This document shows positions 32,443-40,961 of a stretch of DNA of 64,000 bases, piece after piece. Below the pieces are notes generated by a model that ran no database searches, was not told the origin of the DNA, and saw nothing but the letters and a program-made list of their open reading frames with translations. The DNA is taken from NCBI RefSeq assembly GCF_014836405.1, contig NZ_JACSQU010000001.1, positions 620,001-684,000 of the forward strand. Reading direction: 5' to 3'. A program made the position numbers and the translations under genes. Positions within the stretch are counted from its first letter, which is position 1; each line of letters opens with the position of its first letter. Source of the DNA: Brevundimonas guildfordensis. GTDB taxonomy: Bacteria; Pseudomonadota; Alphaproteobacteria; Caulobacterales; Caulobacteraceae.

Positions 32443-33321
32443 GTGACCTCTCCCAACGCCGTCATCACCCTGTCCGAAGGCCTCAAGAATCCCGTCGTGA
32501 TCGGCGGCGGCGCCCGTATCGTCTTCATCGCCGGCCCGTGCCAGATGCAGAGCCGCCAGCACGCGCTGGAAACCGCCCATTCGCTGAAGGAAATCGGCGA
32601 GCGCCTGAACCTCGGCATCATCTACAAGACCAGCTTCGACAAGGCGAACCGCACCAGCGCCAGCGCCGCGCGCGGCATCGGCCTGAAGGACGCTATGCCG
32701 ATCTTCGCCGAGATCCGTGAAGTCACCGGCCTGCCCACGCTGACCGACGTCCACTCCGAGGCCCAGTGCGGCCCGGTGGGCGAGGTCGTGGACGTGCTGC
32801 AGATCCCGGCCTTCCTGTCGCGCCAGACCGACCTGCTGCTGGCCGCCGCCGCCACGGGCAAGGCGATCAACATCAAGAAGGGCCAGTTCCTCGCGCCTTG
32901 GGACATGAAGAACGTCATCGCCAAGGTCACGGGCGCGGGCAACCCGAACGTCATGGCCTGCGAGCGCGGCGCCAGCTTCGGCTACAACACCCTGGTCAGC
33001 GATATGCGCGCTCTGCCGATCCTGCGCGAGATCGGCTGCCCCGTCGTCTTCGACGCGACCCACAGCGTCCAGCAGCCGGGCGGGCAGGGCACCTCCTCGG
33101 GCGGCCAGCGCGAGTTCGTGCCGGTGCTGGCCCGCGCCGCCGTCTCGGTCGGCGTCGACGCGGTCTTCATGGAGACGCACGAAGACCCTGACAACGCCCC
33201 GTCGGACGGCCCCAACATGGTGCCGCTGAGCCAGTTCGAGGCCCTGGCCGCCGAACTGATCGCCTTCGACGACCTGGCCATCAAGCTCGGTCACAAGGGG
33301 CCGATGGCGAAGACGGCGTGA
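32443..33321 (+). CDS. kdsA: 3-deoxy-8-phosphooctulonate synthase (KDO-8-P synthase)
   Basis: An aldolase-type TIM-barrel enzyme (292 aa) that condenses arabinose 5-phosphate with phosphoenolpyruvate to make KDO-8-P for lipopolysaccharide. Conserved blocks are [40 protein letters not shown] and [26 protein letters not shown] 32443 is chosen; a TTG 24 nt upstream is possible, and neither has a strong Shine-Dalgarno. It lies 18 nt before hldE, linking KDO and heptose supply for the LPS inner core. Confidence 0.95.
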   Translation: MTSPNAVITLSEGLKNPVVIGGGARIVFIAGPCQMQSRQHALETAHSLKEIGERLNLGIIYKTSFDKANRTSASAARGIGLKDAMPIFAEIREVTGLPTLTDVHSEAQCGPVGEVVDVLQIPAFLSRQTDLLLAAAATGKAINIKKGQFLAPWDMKNVIAKVTGAGNPNVMACERGASFGYNTLVSDMRALPILREIGCPVVFDATHSVQQPGGQGTSSGGQREFVPVLARAAVSVGVDAVFMETHEDPDNAPSDGPNMVPLSQFEALAAELIAFDDLAIKLGHKGPMAKTA

Positions 33322-33339
33322 ATCCGCTAGTTCGGCGTC

Positions 33340-34800
33340 ATGCCTGAACGTTCTCTTGATCTCGGCGCCCTGCAGTCCCTGCTGGAGCGCGTGCGCGACC
33401 TGAAGGTCGCCTGCGTCGGCGATCTGATGCTGGATCGCTATGTCTATGGCGAGGTCAGCCGCATCTCGCCCGAGGCGCCGATCCCGGTCCTGCGCGCACG
33501 CCGCACCGTGGCCATGCCCGGCGGCGTGGGCAATGTCGCGCGCAACGTCGCGGCCCTGGGCGGTCAGGCCCGTCTGGGCGCGGTCGCCGGCCATGACGCA
33601 GCGGGCGCCGAACTGACCGATCTGATCGCCGCCGAGGCGCGGATCGAGGACGCCCTGATCCGTCCTGAAGGCGCCGCCACCATCGTCAAGACGCGCTTCG
33701 TCGCCGCCGGCCAGCAACTGCTGCGTCTGGACGACGAGGCCGCGCCTCATTCCGGCTATGCCGAAAAGGCGGTGTTCCGGGGCGCAGACGCTATCCTGCT
33801 GTCCGACTACGCCAAGGGCGTGGTGGACGACGGCGCCATTCAGGCGGCGCTGTGGGCCGGGGCAGAATACGGTGCGCCGGTCATCGTCGACCCCAAGGGC
33901 CGCGACTTCGCGCGCTACGGCGCGGTCGATGTCATCAAGCCGAACGCCAGCGAACTGGCGGGCGCGACCGGCCTGCCGACCGAGACGGACGAACAGGTCG
34001 AGGCGGCGCTGGCCGCCCTGCTGGACGCCACCACGGCCAAGGCCGTCATCGTCACCCGCGCAGGCAAGGGCATGTCGCTGGCGCGTAGAGACGGCGGCGT
34101 CACACACTTCCCCGGCCGGGCGCGTGAAGTATTCGACGTATCGGGCGCGGGCGACACCTGTCTGGCGGCGCTGGGTCTGGCGCTGGGCGCGGGCGCGACG
34201 CTGGAGCAGGCGGTGCAGTTCGCCATCCTCGCGTCGGGCGTCGTTGTGGGCAAGAGCGGCACCGCCGTCGTGACCCCGGCCGAACTGATCGAGGCCGAGA
34301 TGAGCCAGCACGCGGCGCTTGCCCAGTCCAAGGTCACCCCGCTGGACGAACTGGCCGATCAGGTCGAGGCGTGGAAGCGTCAGGGCCTGAAGGTCGGCTT
34401 CACCAACGGCTGTTTCGACATCCTGCACCGCGGCCACGTCGCCTATCTGGCCCAGGCGCGCGGCTGGTGCGACCGGCTGGTGGTGGCGCTGAATACCGAC
34501 GCCTCGGTGCGCCGCCTGAAGGGCGAGGGGCGCCCGGTCAACGATCTGGACAGCCGCGCCGCCGTCATCGGCGGTCTGGCCAGCGTGGATCGTGTGACGG
34601 CCTTTGACGACCCGACCCCCATCGCTCTGATCGAACGGCTGAAGCCGGACGTGCTGATCAAGGGCTCGGACTACACCAAGGACAAGGTCGTCGGCGCCGC
34701 CGAGGTCGAGAGCTGGGGCGGCGAGGTCCGACTGGCCGATTTCGCCGACGGCTATTCCACGACCAAGACCATCGAGAAGATGACTGGAGAGCAAGCGTGA
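33340..34800 (+). CDS. hldE: Bifunctional heptose-7-phosphate kinase / heptose-1-phosphate adenylyltransferase
   Basis: A two-domain enzyme (486 aa) of ADP-heptose synthesis. The N-terminal ribokinase-type kinase (about 1-330) has GDLMLDRYVYGEVSRISPEAPIPV, MPGGVGNVARNVAALG and the anion-hole DVSGAGDTCLAAL. The C-terminal cytidylyltransferase-like domain (about 350-486) has FTNGCFDILHRGHVAYL with the HxGH motif, and KGSDYTKDKVVGAAEV. The end overlaps hldD by 4 nt (GTGA), so the two are coupled. Confidence 0.96.
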   Translation: MPERSLDLGALQSLLERVRDLKVACVGDLMLDRYVYGEVSRISPEAPIPVLRARRTVAMPGGVGNVARNVAALGGQARLGAVAGHDAAGAELTDLIAAEARIEDALIRPEGAATIVKTRFVAAGQQLLRLDDEAAPHSGYAEKAVFRGADAILLSDYAKGVVDDGAIQAALWAGAEYGAPVIVDPKGRDFARYGAVDVIKPNASELAGATGLPTETDEQVEAALAALLDATTAKAVIVTRAGKGMSLARRDGGVTHFPGRAREVFDVSGAGDTCLAALGLALGAGATLEQAVQFAILASGVVVGKSGTAVVTPAELIEAEMSQHAALAQSKVTPLDELADQVEAWKRQGLKVGFTNGCFDILHRGHVAYLAQARGWCDRLVVALNTDASVRRLKGEGRPVNDLDSRAAVIGGLASVDRVTAFDDPTPIALIERLKPDVLIKGSDYTKDKVVGAAEVESWGGEVRLADFADGYSTTKTIEKMTGEQA

Positions 34801-35798
34801 CCCCGAGAATGATCGTCGTCACGGGCGGCGCGGGCTTCATCGGCTCCAACATCGTCGCCCGCCTGTGCGACAGCGGGGCCTGGGACGTGGTCGTCTGCGA
34901 CCGGCTGGAGACGGCCGACCTCGCCAAGTGGAAGAACATCGCCAAACACCCCATCGCCGACCTGTGGGCGCCTGAAGAGTTGTTCGAGCAGCTTGAGCGT
35001 CACGCCGACCGCATCGCGGCGGTGATCCACATGGGCGCCATCTCCTCGACTACGGAGCCGGACGCCGACCTGATCCTGCGTACCAACTTCAGCCTGTCGC
35101 GCGACATCTGGGACTGGTGCGCGGTGCGTAACGTGCGGATGATCTACGCCTCCTCGGCGGCCACCTACGGCGACGGCGAGACGGGTTTTGAGGATCGCGA
35201 TGATCCTGAGAGCCTGAATGCGCTTCGTCCGCTAAACGCCTATGGCTATTCGAAATACCTGTTCGACCAGTACGCCGTGCGCCAGGCCGATCGTGGCGAA
35301 GCGCCGCCCCAGTGGGCTGGCCTGAAGTTCTTCAACGTCTATGGTCCGAACGAGGGCCACAAGGGCGGGATGAAGTCGGTCGTGGCCCAGATTTGGCCCA
35401 AGGTGCAGGCGGGCGAGACGGTCAGCCTGTTCCGCTCGCACAACCCCAACTATCCCGACGGCGGTCAGCTACGCGACTTCGTCTTCGTCGACGACGTGGT
35501 GAACATCATCTTGTGGCTGCTGGAGAACGAGGCTGTCTCGGGCGTGTTCAATGCCGGATCGGGTCAGGCGCGCTCCTTCGCCGATCTGGCGCGCGCGACC
35601 TTCGCGGCGGCGGGCAAGGAGCCGTCCATCGCCTATGTGGACATGCCCGAGGCGATCCGCGACCGCTATCAGTACTTCACCGAGGCCAGCATGGATCGCA
35701 TCCGCGCCCTCGGCTACGGCGGCCAGTCGACCCCGCTGGAGGAAGGCGTCCGCCGCTACGTCCAGGACTTCCTGGCCCAGTCGGACCCGTACCGCTGA
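34797..35798 (+). CDS. hldD: ADP-L-glycero-D-manno-heptose-6-epimerase
   Basis: A short-chain dehydrogenase/epimerase (333 aa) that converts ADP-D-glycero- to ADP-L-glycero-D-manno-heptose. The NADP-binding motif is VVTGGAGFIGSNIVARL. The catalytic region is YASSAATYGDGE, then YGYSKYLFDQYAV with the Tyr/Lys pair. FNVYGPNEGHKGGMKSV and LFRSHNPNYPDGGQLRDFVFVDDV are HldD-specific. GTG start overlapping hldE; the stop overlaps the next gene (TGATG). Confidence 0.96.
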   Translation: MTPRMIVVTGGAGFIGSNIVARLCDSGAWDVVVCDRLETADLAKWKNIAKHPIADLWAPEELFEQLERHADRIAAVIHMGAISSTTEPDADLILRTNFSLSRDIWDWCAVRNVRMIYASSAATYGDGETGFEDRDDPESLNALRPLNAYGYSKYLFDQYAVRQADRGEAPPQWAGLKFFNVYGPNEGHKGGMKSVVAQIWPKVQAGETVSLFRSHNPNYPDGGQLRDFVFVDDVVNIILWLLENEAVSGVFNAGSGQARSFADLARATFAAAGKEPSIAYVDMPEAIRDRYQYFTEASMDRIRALGYGGQSTPLEEGVRRYVQDFLAQSDPYR

Positions 35799-36898
35799 TG
35801 CTGCCTCGGCTGACTGCGCGCCAGTGGGTCGGCTACGCGGGCTTTGCGCTCGTCTTCATTCTGACGGCGGCGGTCGCCGTCTGGCGCGGCGATATCCTGC
35901 GATCCGGCCTCGATCCCCAGGTGCCATTCCAGACCTATCAGCCGCCTGCCAAGCCCGATTACGCGCAAGCGGACGCCTGGGCCCTGCTGGACGCCCGCAC
36001 GCCGGCGGCCGGGCCCGCCCACGTCTTCTTCGTCCATTCCACCACCTATAACGGCGGCAAGGAGTGGAACGGGGCCATTGACGACGCCCGCGCCCTGGCC
36101 GGGCTGCGCGGCGCGGTCCTGCCCAACTACGCCGGGCCTCTGGCCCTGGCCGGAGACGTCAGCGCGCCCCTGTATCGCCAGGCCAGCCTCTACACCCGCC
36201 TGACGCTGCGCGAAGACGCCCGCGAGGCCCGCGCCTTCGCCTATCAGGACATCTCCGCCGCCTTTGACGCCTGGCTGAAACGCCATCCCGACGGCCCCAT
36301 CATCCTGGCCGGGGTAGAGCAGGGGGCCGAACTGGCCGACCGGCTGCTGCATGAACGGATCGCGCCCGATCCCGCCCTGCGGCCGCGGCTGGCCGCCGCC
36401 TATCTGATGGAGCATCTCGCTCCGACGTCGCGCTTCACCACTATTCCCCTGTGCAGCAGTCGCGAGCAGGCCGGCTGCGTGGTGACCTGGCGCTCGCTTG
36501 AGGAGAACAACGAGAGCGAGGCGCGGCGCGCGCTGCGACGCGCCCTGACCTGGGATGACCGGGGCGCCCTCGTGACCTTCGACGGCGTCACCTCGGCCTG
36601 CGTCAATCCCGTCACCGGCTCCGTGGACGCGCCGCGGTCTGAGATGCGCGAGAGCCGCGGCGCCACCAATGCGACCAATCTGGAGTGGGGCGTCCGTCCG
36701 GCCCTGCAACGCCGCATCGTGGCCGCTGAATGCAAGGACGGCATTCTATGGCGTTCTAGGCTGAGCTCTGAATCGTTCCGCCCGATCGGCGCCTGGGCCG
36801 AGCAGCGGAAAATTCCGCCCTACAATCCCTTTTACGCCGACATAGAGGCCGATGCGCTGGCCCGCCTCTCTGCCTGGTCCGCGAAGAACCCGGCTTAG
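35798..36898 (+). CDS. DUF3089 family membrane-anchored protein with replaced nucleophile
   Basis: A 366-aa protein with one N-terminal TM helix (about 10-29) and an alpha/beta-hydrolase-like DUF3089 domain outside the membrane. Family landmarks are HVFFVHSTTYNGGKEWNGAIDD (about 75-97), DAFDAWL and a large C-terminal region (YNPFYADIEADAL at the end). The expected nucleophile elbow GxSxG reads GVEQG at residues 172-176, with Glu in place of Ser, so ordinary hydrolase activity is unlikely. The start overlaps hldD by 1 nt, so it is made with the heptose enzymes. Its role in LPS is unknown. Confidence 0.75.
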   Translation: MLPRLTARQWVGYAGFALVFILTAAVAVWRGDILRSGLDPQVPFQTYQPPAKPDYAQADAWALLDARTPAAGPAHVFFVHSTTYNGGKEWNGAIDDARALAGLRGAVLPNYAGPLALAGDVSAPLYRQASLYTRLTLREDAREARAFAYQDISAAFDAWLKRHPDGPIILAGVEQGAELADRLLHERIAPDPALRPRLAAAYLMEHLAPTSRFTTIPLCSSREQAGCVVTWRSLEENNESEARRALRRALTWDDRGALVTFDGVTSACVNPVTGSVDAPRSEMRESRGATNATNLEWGVRPALQRRIVAAECKDGILWRSRLSSESFRPIGAWAEQRKIPPYNPFYADIEADALARLSAWSAKNPA

Positions 36899-36903
36899 GC
36901 TCG

Positions 36904-37281
36904 TTAAGCCCTCTGCATGTTTAAGGCGGTCATCAACGCATCGCGGATGGCGCCTTCGGTGAAGGGTTTCTGAACGGTGGGGTTGCCCCGCCAGTGCTCC
37001 GGCAGCCCGGCTTCGCCATAGCCCGTCGAGAAGACAAACGGCACGCCTCTGGCCTTCAGCGCCTCGGCGACGGGGAAGATCTCTTGGCCGGCTACATTGA
37101 CGTCCAGCAAGGCTGCGTCCAGGCGGGACGTTCCCGAAGCCGCGTTCAGGCCGTCCTCGATGTTCGATTCCGGCCCCACCACGTCGCATCCCAGATCGAC
37201 CAGGATGGTTTCGAGCAGCATCGCCACCAGGGACTCGTCCTCGACGATCAGCACGCGTCGTCCAGAGAAGATATCGGTCAT
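36904..37281 (-). CDS. Single-domain response regulator
   Basis: A CheY-like receiver only (125 aa). The acidic pair is in VLIVEDESLVAMLLETIL, the phospho-acceptor Asp in DAALLDVNVAGQ, Thr/Ser in FVFSTGYG and the Lys in TVQKPFTEG. There is no output domain. Its ATG overlaps the kinase stop by 1 nt, so it is the likely phosphate acceptor of that HWE kinase. Small receivers like this often relay or sink phosphate in alphaproteobacterial stress circuits. Confidence 0.88.
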   Translation of the reverse strand: MTDIFSGRRVLIVEDESLVAMLLETILVDLGCDVVGPESNIEDGLNAASGTSRLDAALLDVNVAGQEIFPVAEALKARGVPFVFSTGYGEAGLPEHWRGNPTVQKPFTEGAIRDALMTALNMQRA

Positions 37282-38774
37282 CAGGCTTCTGTCTCCAGCG
37301 GCAGGGTGAACTCGGCTCGCAGGCCGTGGCCCGTGTAGCTCATTTCGACCGTGCCGCGCAGGTCGTGGCGAACGTTTCGTTCGATCAGGCGCGTGCCAAA
37401 TCCGCGGCGCTCAGGTTCTCGCACCGGCGCGCCGGCGACTTCGGTCCAGACGATCTTGAGCTGAGGCGACTGGTGATTCACCACGCACCAATCGACCGTG
37501 ACGCGACCATCGCCATGGGCCAGGGCCCCATACTTCGCTGCGTTGGTGGCCAGTTCGTGGAAAACCATGCCCAGCGACAAGGCTCGGGCTGGCGAAAGGC
37601 CGATCAGCGGCCCGTTCAGGGTCAGCCTCCCGATGCCGTGAGCCTTGGTTTCGTGTTCCAGCACCGAGCGCAGGTCGGCGCCTTCCCAATGGCTCTTCGT
37701 CAGCAGGTCGTGGGTATGCGACAGCGCCATCAGCCGCGCCTCGAAGGCTTCGGCGAACGAGCGGGGATCCTCGTGCGTCCGCGCCGTCTGCATGGCGATG
37801 GATTGCACAGTCGCCAGCGTGTTCTTCACCCGGTGATTGAGCTCGTCGATCATCAGCTTCTGCCGCTCGGCCGCCAACACCACGTCCGTGACGTCGTGAC
37901 CCTGGACGAAGACGCCGATCACTTGCGCGTTCTCGTCGCGAATGGGCTGGTAGGCGAAGTCGATGTAGCGAACATCCGCCGGCCCGTCGGGCGAATGTTG
38001 AAGCGTGAAAGCCCGCTGCCGGCCCATGACCGGCTCGCCGGTCTCATAGACGTCGTTCAGGAAGTCGAGATGTCCCTGCTTCCCCAGTTCCGGCAGGGCG
38101 TCTTGGACCGAACTGCCCAGGATGTCTCTGTGGTTGACCAGCCGATAGCAGGCCTCGTTGCAAAATTGGATGACGTGATCGGGACCGCTCAGCACCGCCA
38201 CGAAGCCCGGTGCGTTCAGCAGTACGTCCGATAGCTGACGCCGCTCGGTTTCCAGCCGTTGGTTGTCGGCCTCGACCTCCATCGCCCGTCGAAACACCCC
38301 GCCGCCGAGCATTTCATCTAGGGCGCTGCGCGGACCATCCTGCGTCGGCCGGGCCCTGACGAGTTCGCTGACATCGCTGGTATGCTGCAGGATATGGGTG
38401 ACTTCGCCCTTCTCATTTTTAATCGGCGTGTGAGTGCAGCTCCAATAGCGGTCGTCGAACACGGCCTCGCCATGATCGCCGATCGTGCGGATCGGATAGT
38501 GAAGCAGGGCGAGATGATCGGATTCGCCCGTCTCCAGCACCCTCCTGAAGGATCCTTCGAGCCGCTGGCTGGCGCCCTCGTCCGGACCGTCCTCCGCGGC
38601 CCCGAACACATCCATGACATGGACGCCGATCAACTCCTCGCGCGTGCGCTGGGTTACATCCAGATAGGCTTGATTCATCCCTGCAAAGCGCAGGTCGCGG
38701 TCCAGCAGCATATAGGGGTTGGGCGAAGCATCGAAAGCCGCGACTAGGTCAATCGTTTCGGCCAGAGTCTTCAA
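37281..38774 (-). CDS. HWE-family sensor histidine kinase with two PAS domains
   Basis: A cytoplasmic sensor (497 aa). PAS1 (about residues 10-130) includes FDASPNPYMLLDRDLRFAGMNQAYLDVT. PAS2 (about 175-300) includes LLNAPGFVAVLSGPDHVIQFCNEAC and a PAC segment (YIDFAYQPIRDENAQVIGVFVQG). The dimerisation/phosphorylation region is MIDELNHRVKNTLATVQSIA, with His before RVKN. The HWE ATPase has FHELATNAAKYGAL and the W-x-E in KIVWTEVAG. TTG 38774 is chosen because AGGAGG sits 8 nt upstream; a longer frame to 38912 lacks a good site. Coupled to the receiver downstream. Confidence 0.88.
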   Translation of the reverse strand: MKTLAETIDLVAAFDASPNPYMLLDRDLRFAGMNQAYLDVTQRTREELIGVHVMDVFGAAEDGPDEGASQRLEGSFRRVLETGESDHLALLHYPIRTIGDHGEAVFDDRYWSCTHTPIKNEKGEVTHILQHTSDVSELVRARPTQDGPRSALDEMLGGGVFRRAMEVEADNQRLETERRQLSDVLLNAPGFVAVLSGPDHVIQFCNEACYRLVNHRDILGSSVQDALPELGKQGHLDFLNDVYETGEPVMGRQRAFTLQHSPDGPADVRYIDFAYQPIRDENAQVIGVFVQGHDVTDVVLAAERQKLMIDELNHRVKNTLATVQSIAMQTARTHEDPRSFAEAFEARLMALSHTHDLLTKSHWEGADLRSVLEHETKAHGIGRLTLNGPLIGLSPARALSLGMVFHELATNAAKYGALAHGDGRVTVDWCVVNHQSPQLKIVWTEVAGAPVREPERRGFGTRLIERNVRHDLRGTVEMSYTGHGLRAEFTLPLETEA

Positions 38775-39077
38775 TACGCCCCCCTCCTGTAGCGTCCCTA
38801 ACGCAACGCGCGCGGAAAGGGTGCACGGCCCGCGACTGAAACGAGCGAAAGTGTAAAGTCGGGCGTCCAGTAGCGTCAAGCTGGCCTGGGTGCGAACCTG
38901 CAAACCCCTCAAGGGCTATCCGGAGCCCTCCTTCATCCGAGCCATCCGTTTGGCTTGACCGTAACCTAGGGTGTAACGTCTGCGTATCGTGGGCCGAGGC
39001 CATCCGGGGCGCCTGCGACTGGAAGAGATCGGTAGCGCACGCCGCACACTCCCGCCTGAAAGGTCGAGGAGTTCGTC
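38775..39077. promoter_or_regulatory. Intergenic region between the HWE kinase and the 79-aa ORF
   Basis: Promoters for both divergent units should be here. At 38955-38977 there is TTGACC followed by a direct repeat GTAAC-N7-GTAAC. The spacing is the same as in LexA and CtrA operators but the half-site differs from both. I see no matching -10 at standard distance and no general-stress (GGAAC…CGTT) promoter. Confidence 0.3.
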
Positions 39078-39317
39078 GTGACCTATTTTTGCCTGATCCA
39101 AAGTCGCACGCTGGCCAGTCATCTCGAAGCGCTGGACGCAGACACGCCGCTGGGGGCCGTACAGGAAGCTCGCCAGATCCTAAGCCAACACCGCAGCGCC
39201 GCGACAGCCGAAGTTTTCTCGGCGCGCGAAACCATCGCTGTGTTGCATCCTGCGGCGCAGCCAAGCTCGGTTGTACGCATAGGTGGCCAATGCCCCGCAC
39301 CCGACACAATGGCGTGA
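39078..39317 (+). CDS. Small hypothetical protein
   Basis: A 79-aa ORF starting with GTG 39078, preceded by GAGGAG at good spacing. The sequence is mostly helical (TLASHLEALDADTPLGAVQEARQILSQHRS) and then beta-like (AATAEVFSARETIAVLHP). There is no signal peptide or known motif. The Shine-Dalgarno and coding-like composition support translation, but no family is recognised. Confidence 0.45.
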   Translation: MTYFCLIQSRTLASHLEALDADTPLGAVQEARQILSQHRSAATAEVFSARETIAVLHPAAQPSSVVRIGGQCPAPDTMA

Positions 39318-39434
39318 CGCCCAGTCTGACTTAGACCAGCGGGCGCGGCATCGCTCTCCAATGACGCGAAAAAAACGCGGGGCTTGCGACGATACGCCAC
39401 GACCACAAGCAGCGTTCGATCAGTAGGTTTTTCG

Positions 39435-39452
39435 AGCTCACATGCGTGAGCT
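39435..39452 (+). promoter_or_regulatory. 5'-UTR hairpin next to the ribosome site
   Basis: AGCTCAC (39435-39441) pairs perfectly with GTGAGCT (39446-39452) over an ATGC loop. It ends 2 nt before the Shine-Dalgarno GGAGGG of the gene starting at 39470. It could stabilise the mRNA or tune initiation. Confidence 0.45.
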
Positions 39453-39469
39453 TTTGGAGGGAGTTTACT

Positions 39470-39658
39470 ATGAAGAAGAAGCTGATTGCTGGCGCCAGCG
39501 CGGCGCTGTTGCTCGCGTCCTTCGCGAGCGCGGCCGATGCCAGTTCACGCTATTCTCAGCGCGGCGAGGCCGGCTATGAACTCGGCTGCGCCATCATGTG
39601 GATGTTTGGCTACGGCGCCTGCGCCGAGCTGCCGAACTATCCCGAAAAATTCAAGTAA
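39470..39658 (+). CDS. Small secreted protein, unknown function
   Basis: A 62-aa protein. ATG 39470 follows GGAGGG at good spacing. The signal peptide KKKLIAGASAALLLASFASAADA leaves a mature peptide of about 38 residues: SSRYSQRG, then YELGCAIMWMFGYGACAEL, ending NYPEKFK. Its two cysteines lie about 13 residues apart in an aromatic, hydrophobic core. This suggests a disulfide-closed peptide or a membrane-seeking segment. No homologous family is known to me. A strong hairpin follows. Confidence 0.65.
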   Translation: MKKKLIAGASAALLLASFASAADASSRYSQRGEAGYELGCAIMWMFGYGACAELPNYPEKFK

Positions 39659-39670
39659 ACGCATATGCTG

Positions 39671-39701
39671 CGCCCCGTCGCCCTTCATCGGGTGGCGGGG
39701 C
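39671..39701 (+). terminator. Hairpin after the 62-aa gene
   Basis: GCCCCG-T-CGCCC pairs with GGGTG-G-CGGGGC over TTCATC, followed by ATTCTG. The stem of about 12 bp is strong but the T-tract is poor. It probably ends the small secreted-protein transcript, and it lies just beyond the 3' end of the opposing tRNA. Confidence 0.5.
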
Positions 39702-39726
39702 ATTCTGCAAGCCGCTCGGGAAAGAA

Positions 39727-39801
39727 TGGTGGACGCGACAGGGATTGAACCTGTGACCCCCTCGGTGTGAACGAGGTGCTCTCCCGCTGAGCTACGCGTC
39801 C
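39727..39801 (-). tRNA. tRNA-Val (anticodon CAC), CCA encoded
   Basis: Minus-strand cloverleaf of 75 nt including CCA. The acceptor stem GGACGCG pairs with CGCGTCC and is followed by discriminator A and an encoded CCA (39729-39727). The D-arm contains AGCTCAGCGGGAGAGC. The anticodon arm CCTCG-TTCACAC-CGAGG gives anticodon CAC (reads GUG). The T-arm contains GGTTCAATCCC. All stems pair. Confidence 0.95.
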
Positions 39802-39887
39802 GCCTGGAACGGGGCGGTCAGTGACTGCGCCGTCGGGAGGCGGGGACATAGCCCGGCATTCCGGGCCACGCAAGCCCAAATGGGCGA

Positions 39888-40961
39888 TCAGGAAGAGAAA
39901 CCGCTCGCTCGCAGCGCGCGCTCGATAACCTCTTCATCGCAAACGACATCGGCTTCAGTCGGCACGGTCGCGCAGGGCGGCGGCACGGAGCCGGCAGGCG
40001 CATCCTCGTTGATCAGAAAATGCCGCGAAAACACGCGCATGACGTGGGCTATTCCAACCTCTCGCACGGATCGCAGATCGGCCTCGAAGTAGGAGCCGCG
40101 ACTGTGGGCGGACGTGATGATCTCGAAGGATGGAAAGTAGCTGACGTGCGGGTTGGCCTGGGCGATCTCCTCGGCCGCCACCCGCAACACGGCCTTGGAG
40201 TAGGTGGTGGCGCTCAGGATGTGCTGTTCGGCGCGGTGAGTGGCGATGAGGGGCACGGGCGAGACGGTCAGTAGTATCCTGGCGTCGCGGTTGATCCCGG
40301 CGATGCGGTCGCAAAAGGCTTGAAGATCGTCGCTGACCTCTCTGGCAGTGAAGTTCACCCTTTCATGCCGCTCGGGATCGAAAACGCCGCCTGCAACGCC
40401 GGGCGCCGTGGCGAAGACGACGCCGTCCTCACGGCTTCGCCAACCCTCAGTCAGTCCGAGCGTGAAGACTAGGACGTCAGCCTCGCTGAACACCCGCCGA
40501 ACATAAGCGAGGTGTGTCGTCGCCGCATCGCGCACATGCTGAGGCGAAGCGAAGCCCTCTGGCTCGATCAAGGGCCTGAAAGGATCCACGAAAACCTCGC
40601 CGCGCGCCCAGACGTCCTCTTTCGGTTGCAAGGCGCCGAAGGCGCGATCAAACAACTGGAGCGCCTGCCGGACCGTATAGACGTTGCCGTATCGAGCCGA
40701 AAACACGCCATAGTTCCTGGCGGCGGCTTCGTCACTCGACAGGCCGTCTGGCGCCGTTTCGGGGACGAAATAGTTGAGGCCGGATCGCTGCAGGTGACGC
40801 GCAATGTTCTGGGCGAAGCAACTGCCCAAAGTCGCGACCTTCATGTCCGGCGTGATGCGGAATGGACTCCCGACCATGGGATCGAGTTGTCCCGGCGGGG
40901 CCGCGACGACGGCGCGGGACCAGAAGCAGTGGTCCGGTTGGCTGCGATAAGGATTGGTCAT
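39888..40961 (-). CDS. GSCFA-domain protein (SGNH-like, polysaccharide modification)
   Basis: A 357-aa protein named by its motif, seen as VATLGSCFAQNIARHLQ near residue 40. Further conserved parts are FGVFSARYGNVYT, VFTLGLTEGW, LLTVSPVPLIATH and FPSFEIITSAHSRGSYFEADLRSV. GSCFA proteins have an SGNH/GDSL-like fold and occur with capsule or exopolysaccharide genes. The exact acyl substrate is unknown. The ATG overlaps the upstream wcbI-like stop (TAATG), so the two form an operon. Base composition looks less GC-rich than its neighbours by eye. Confidence 0.85.
   Translation of the reverse strand: MTNPYRSQPDHCFWSRAVVAAPPGQLDPMVGSPFRITPDMKVATLGSCFAQNIARHLQRSGLNYFVPETAPDGLSSDEAAARNYGVFSARYGNVYTVRQALQLFDRAFGALQPKEDVWARGEVFVDPFRPLIEPEGFASPQHVRDAATTHLAYVRRVFSEADVLVFTLGLTEGWRSREDGVVFATAPGVAGGVFDPERHERVNFTAREVSDDLQAFCDRIAGINRDARILLTVSPVPLIATHRAEQHILSATTYSKAVLRVAAEEIAQANPHVSYFPSFEIITSAHSRGSYFEADLRSVREVGIAHVMRVFSRHFLINEDAPAGSVPPPCATVPTEADVVCDEEVIERALRASGFSS

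Noticed and set aside
32299..34794. 831-aa open frame on the minus strand opposite kdsA and hldE
   Set aside because: Shadow ORF produced by high GC at third codon positions. Its protein is Gly/Arg/Val/His/Gln-rich low-complexity sequence with no domain, and both + strand genes are well-conserved enzymes.
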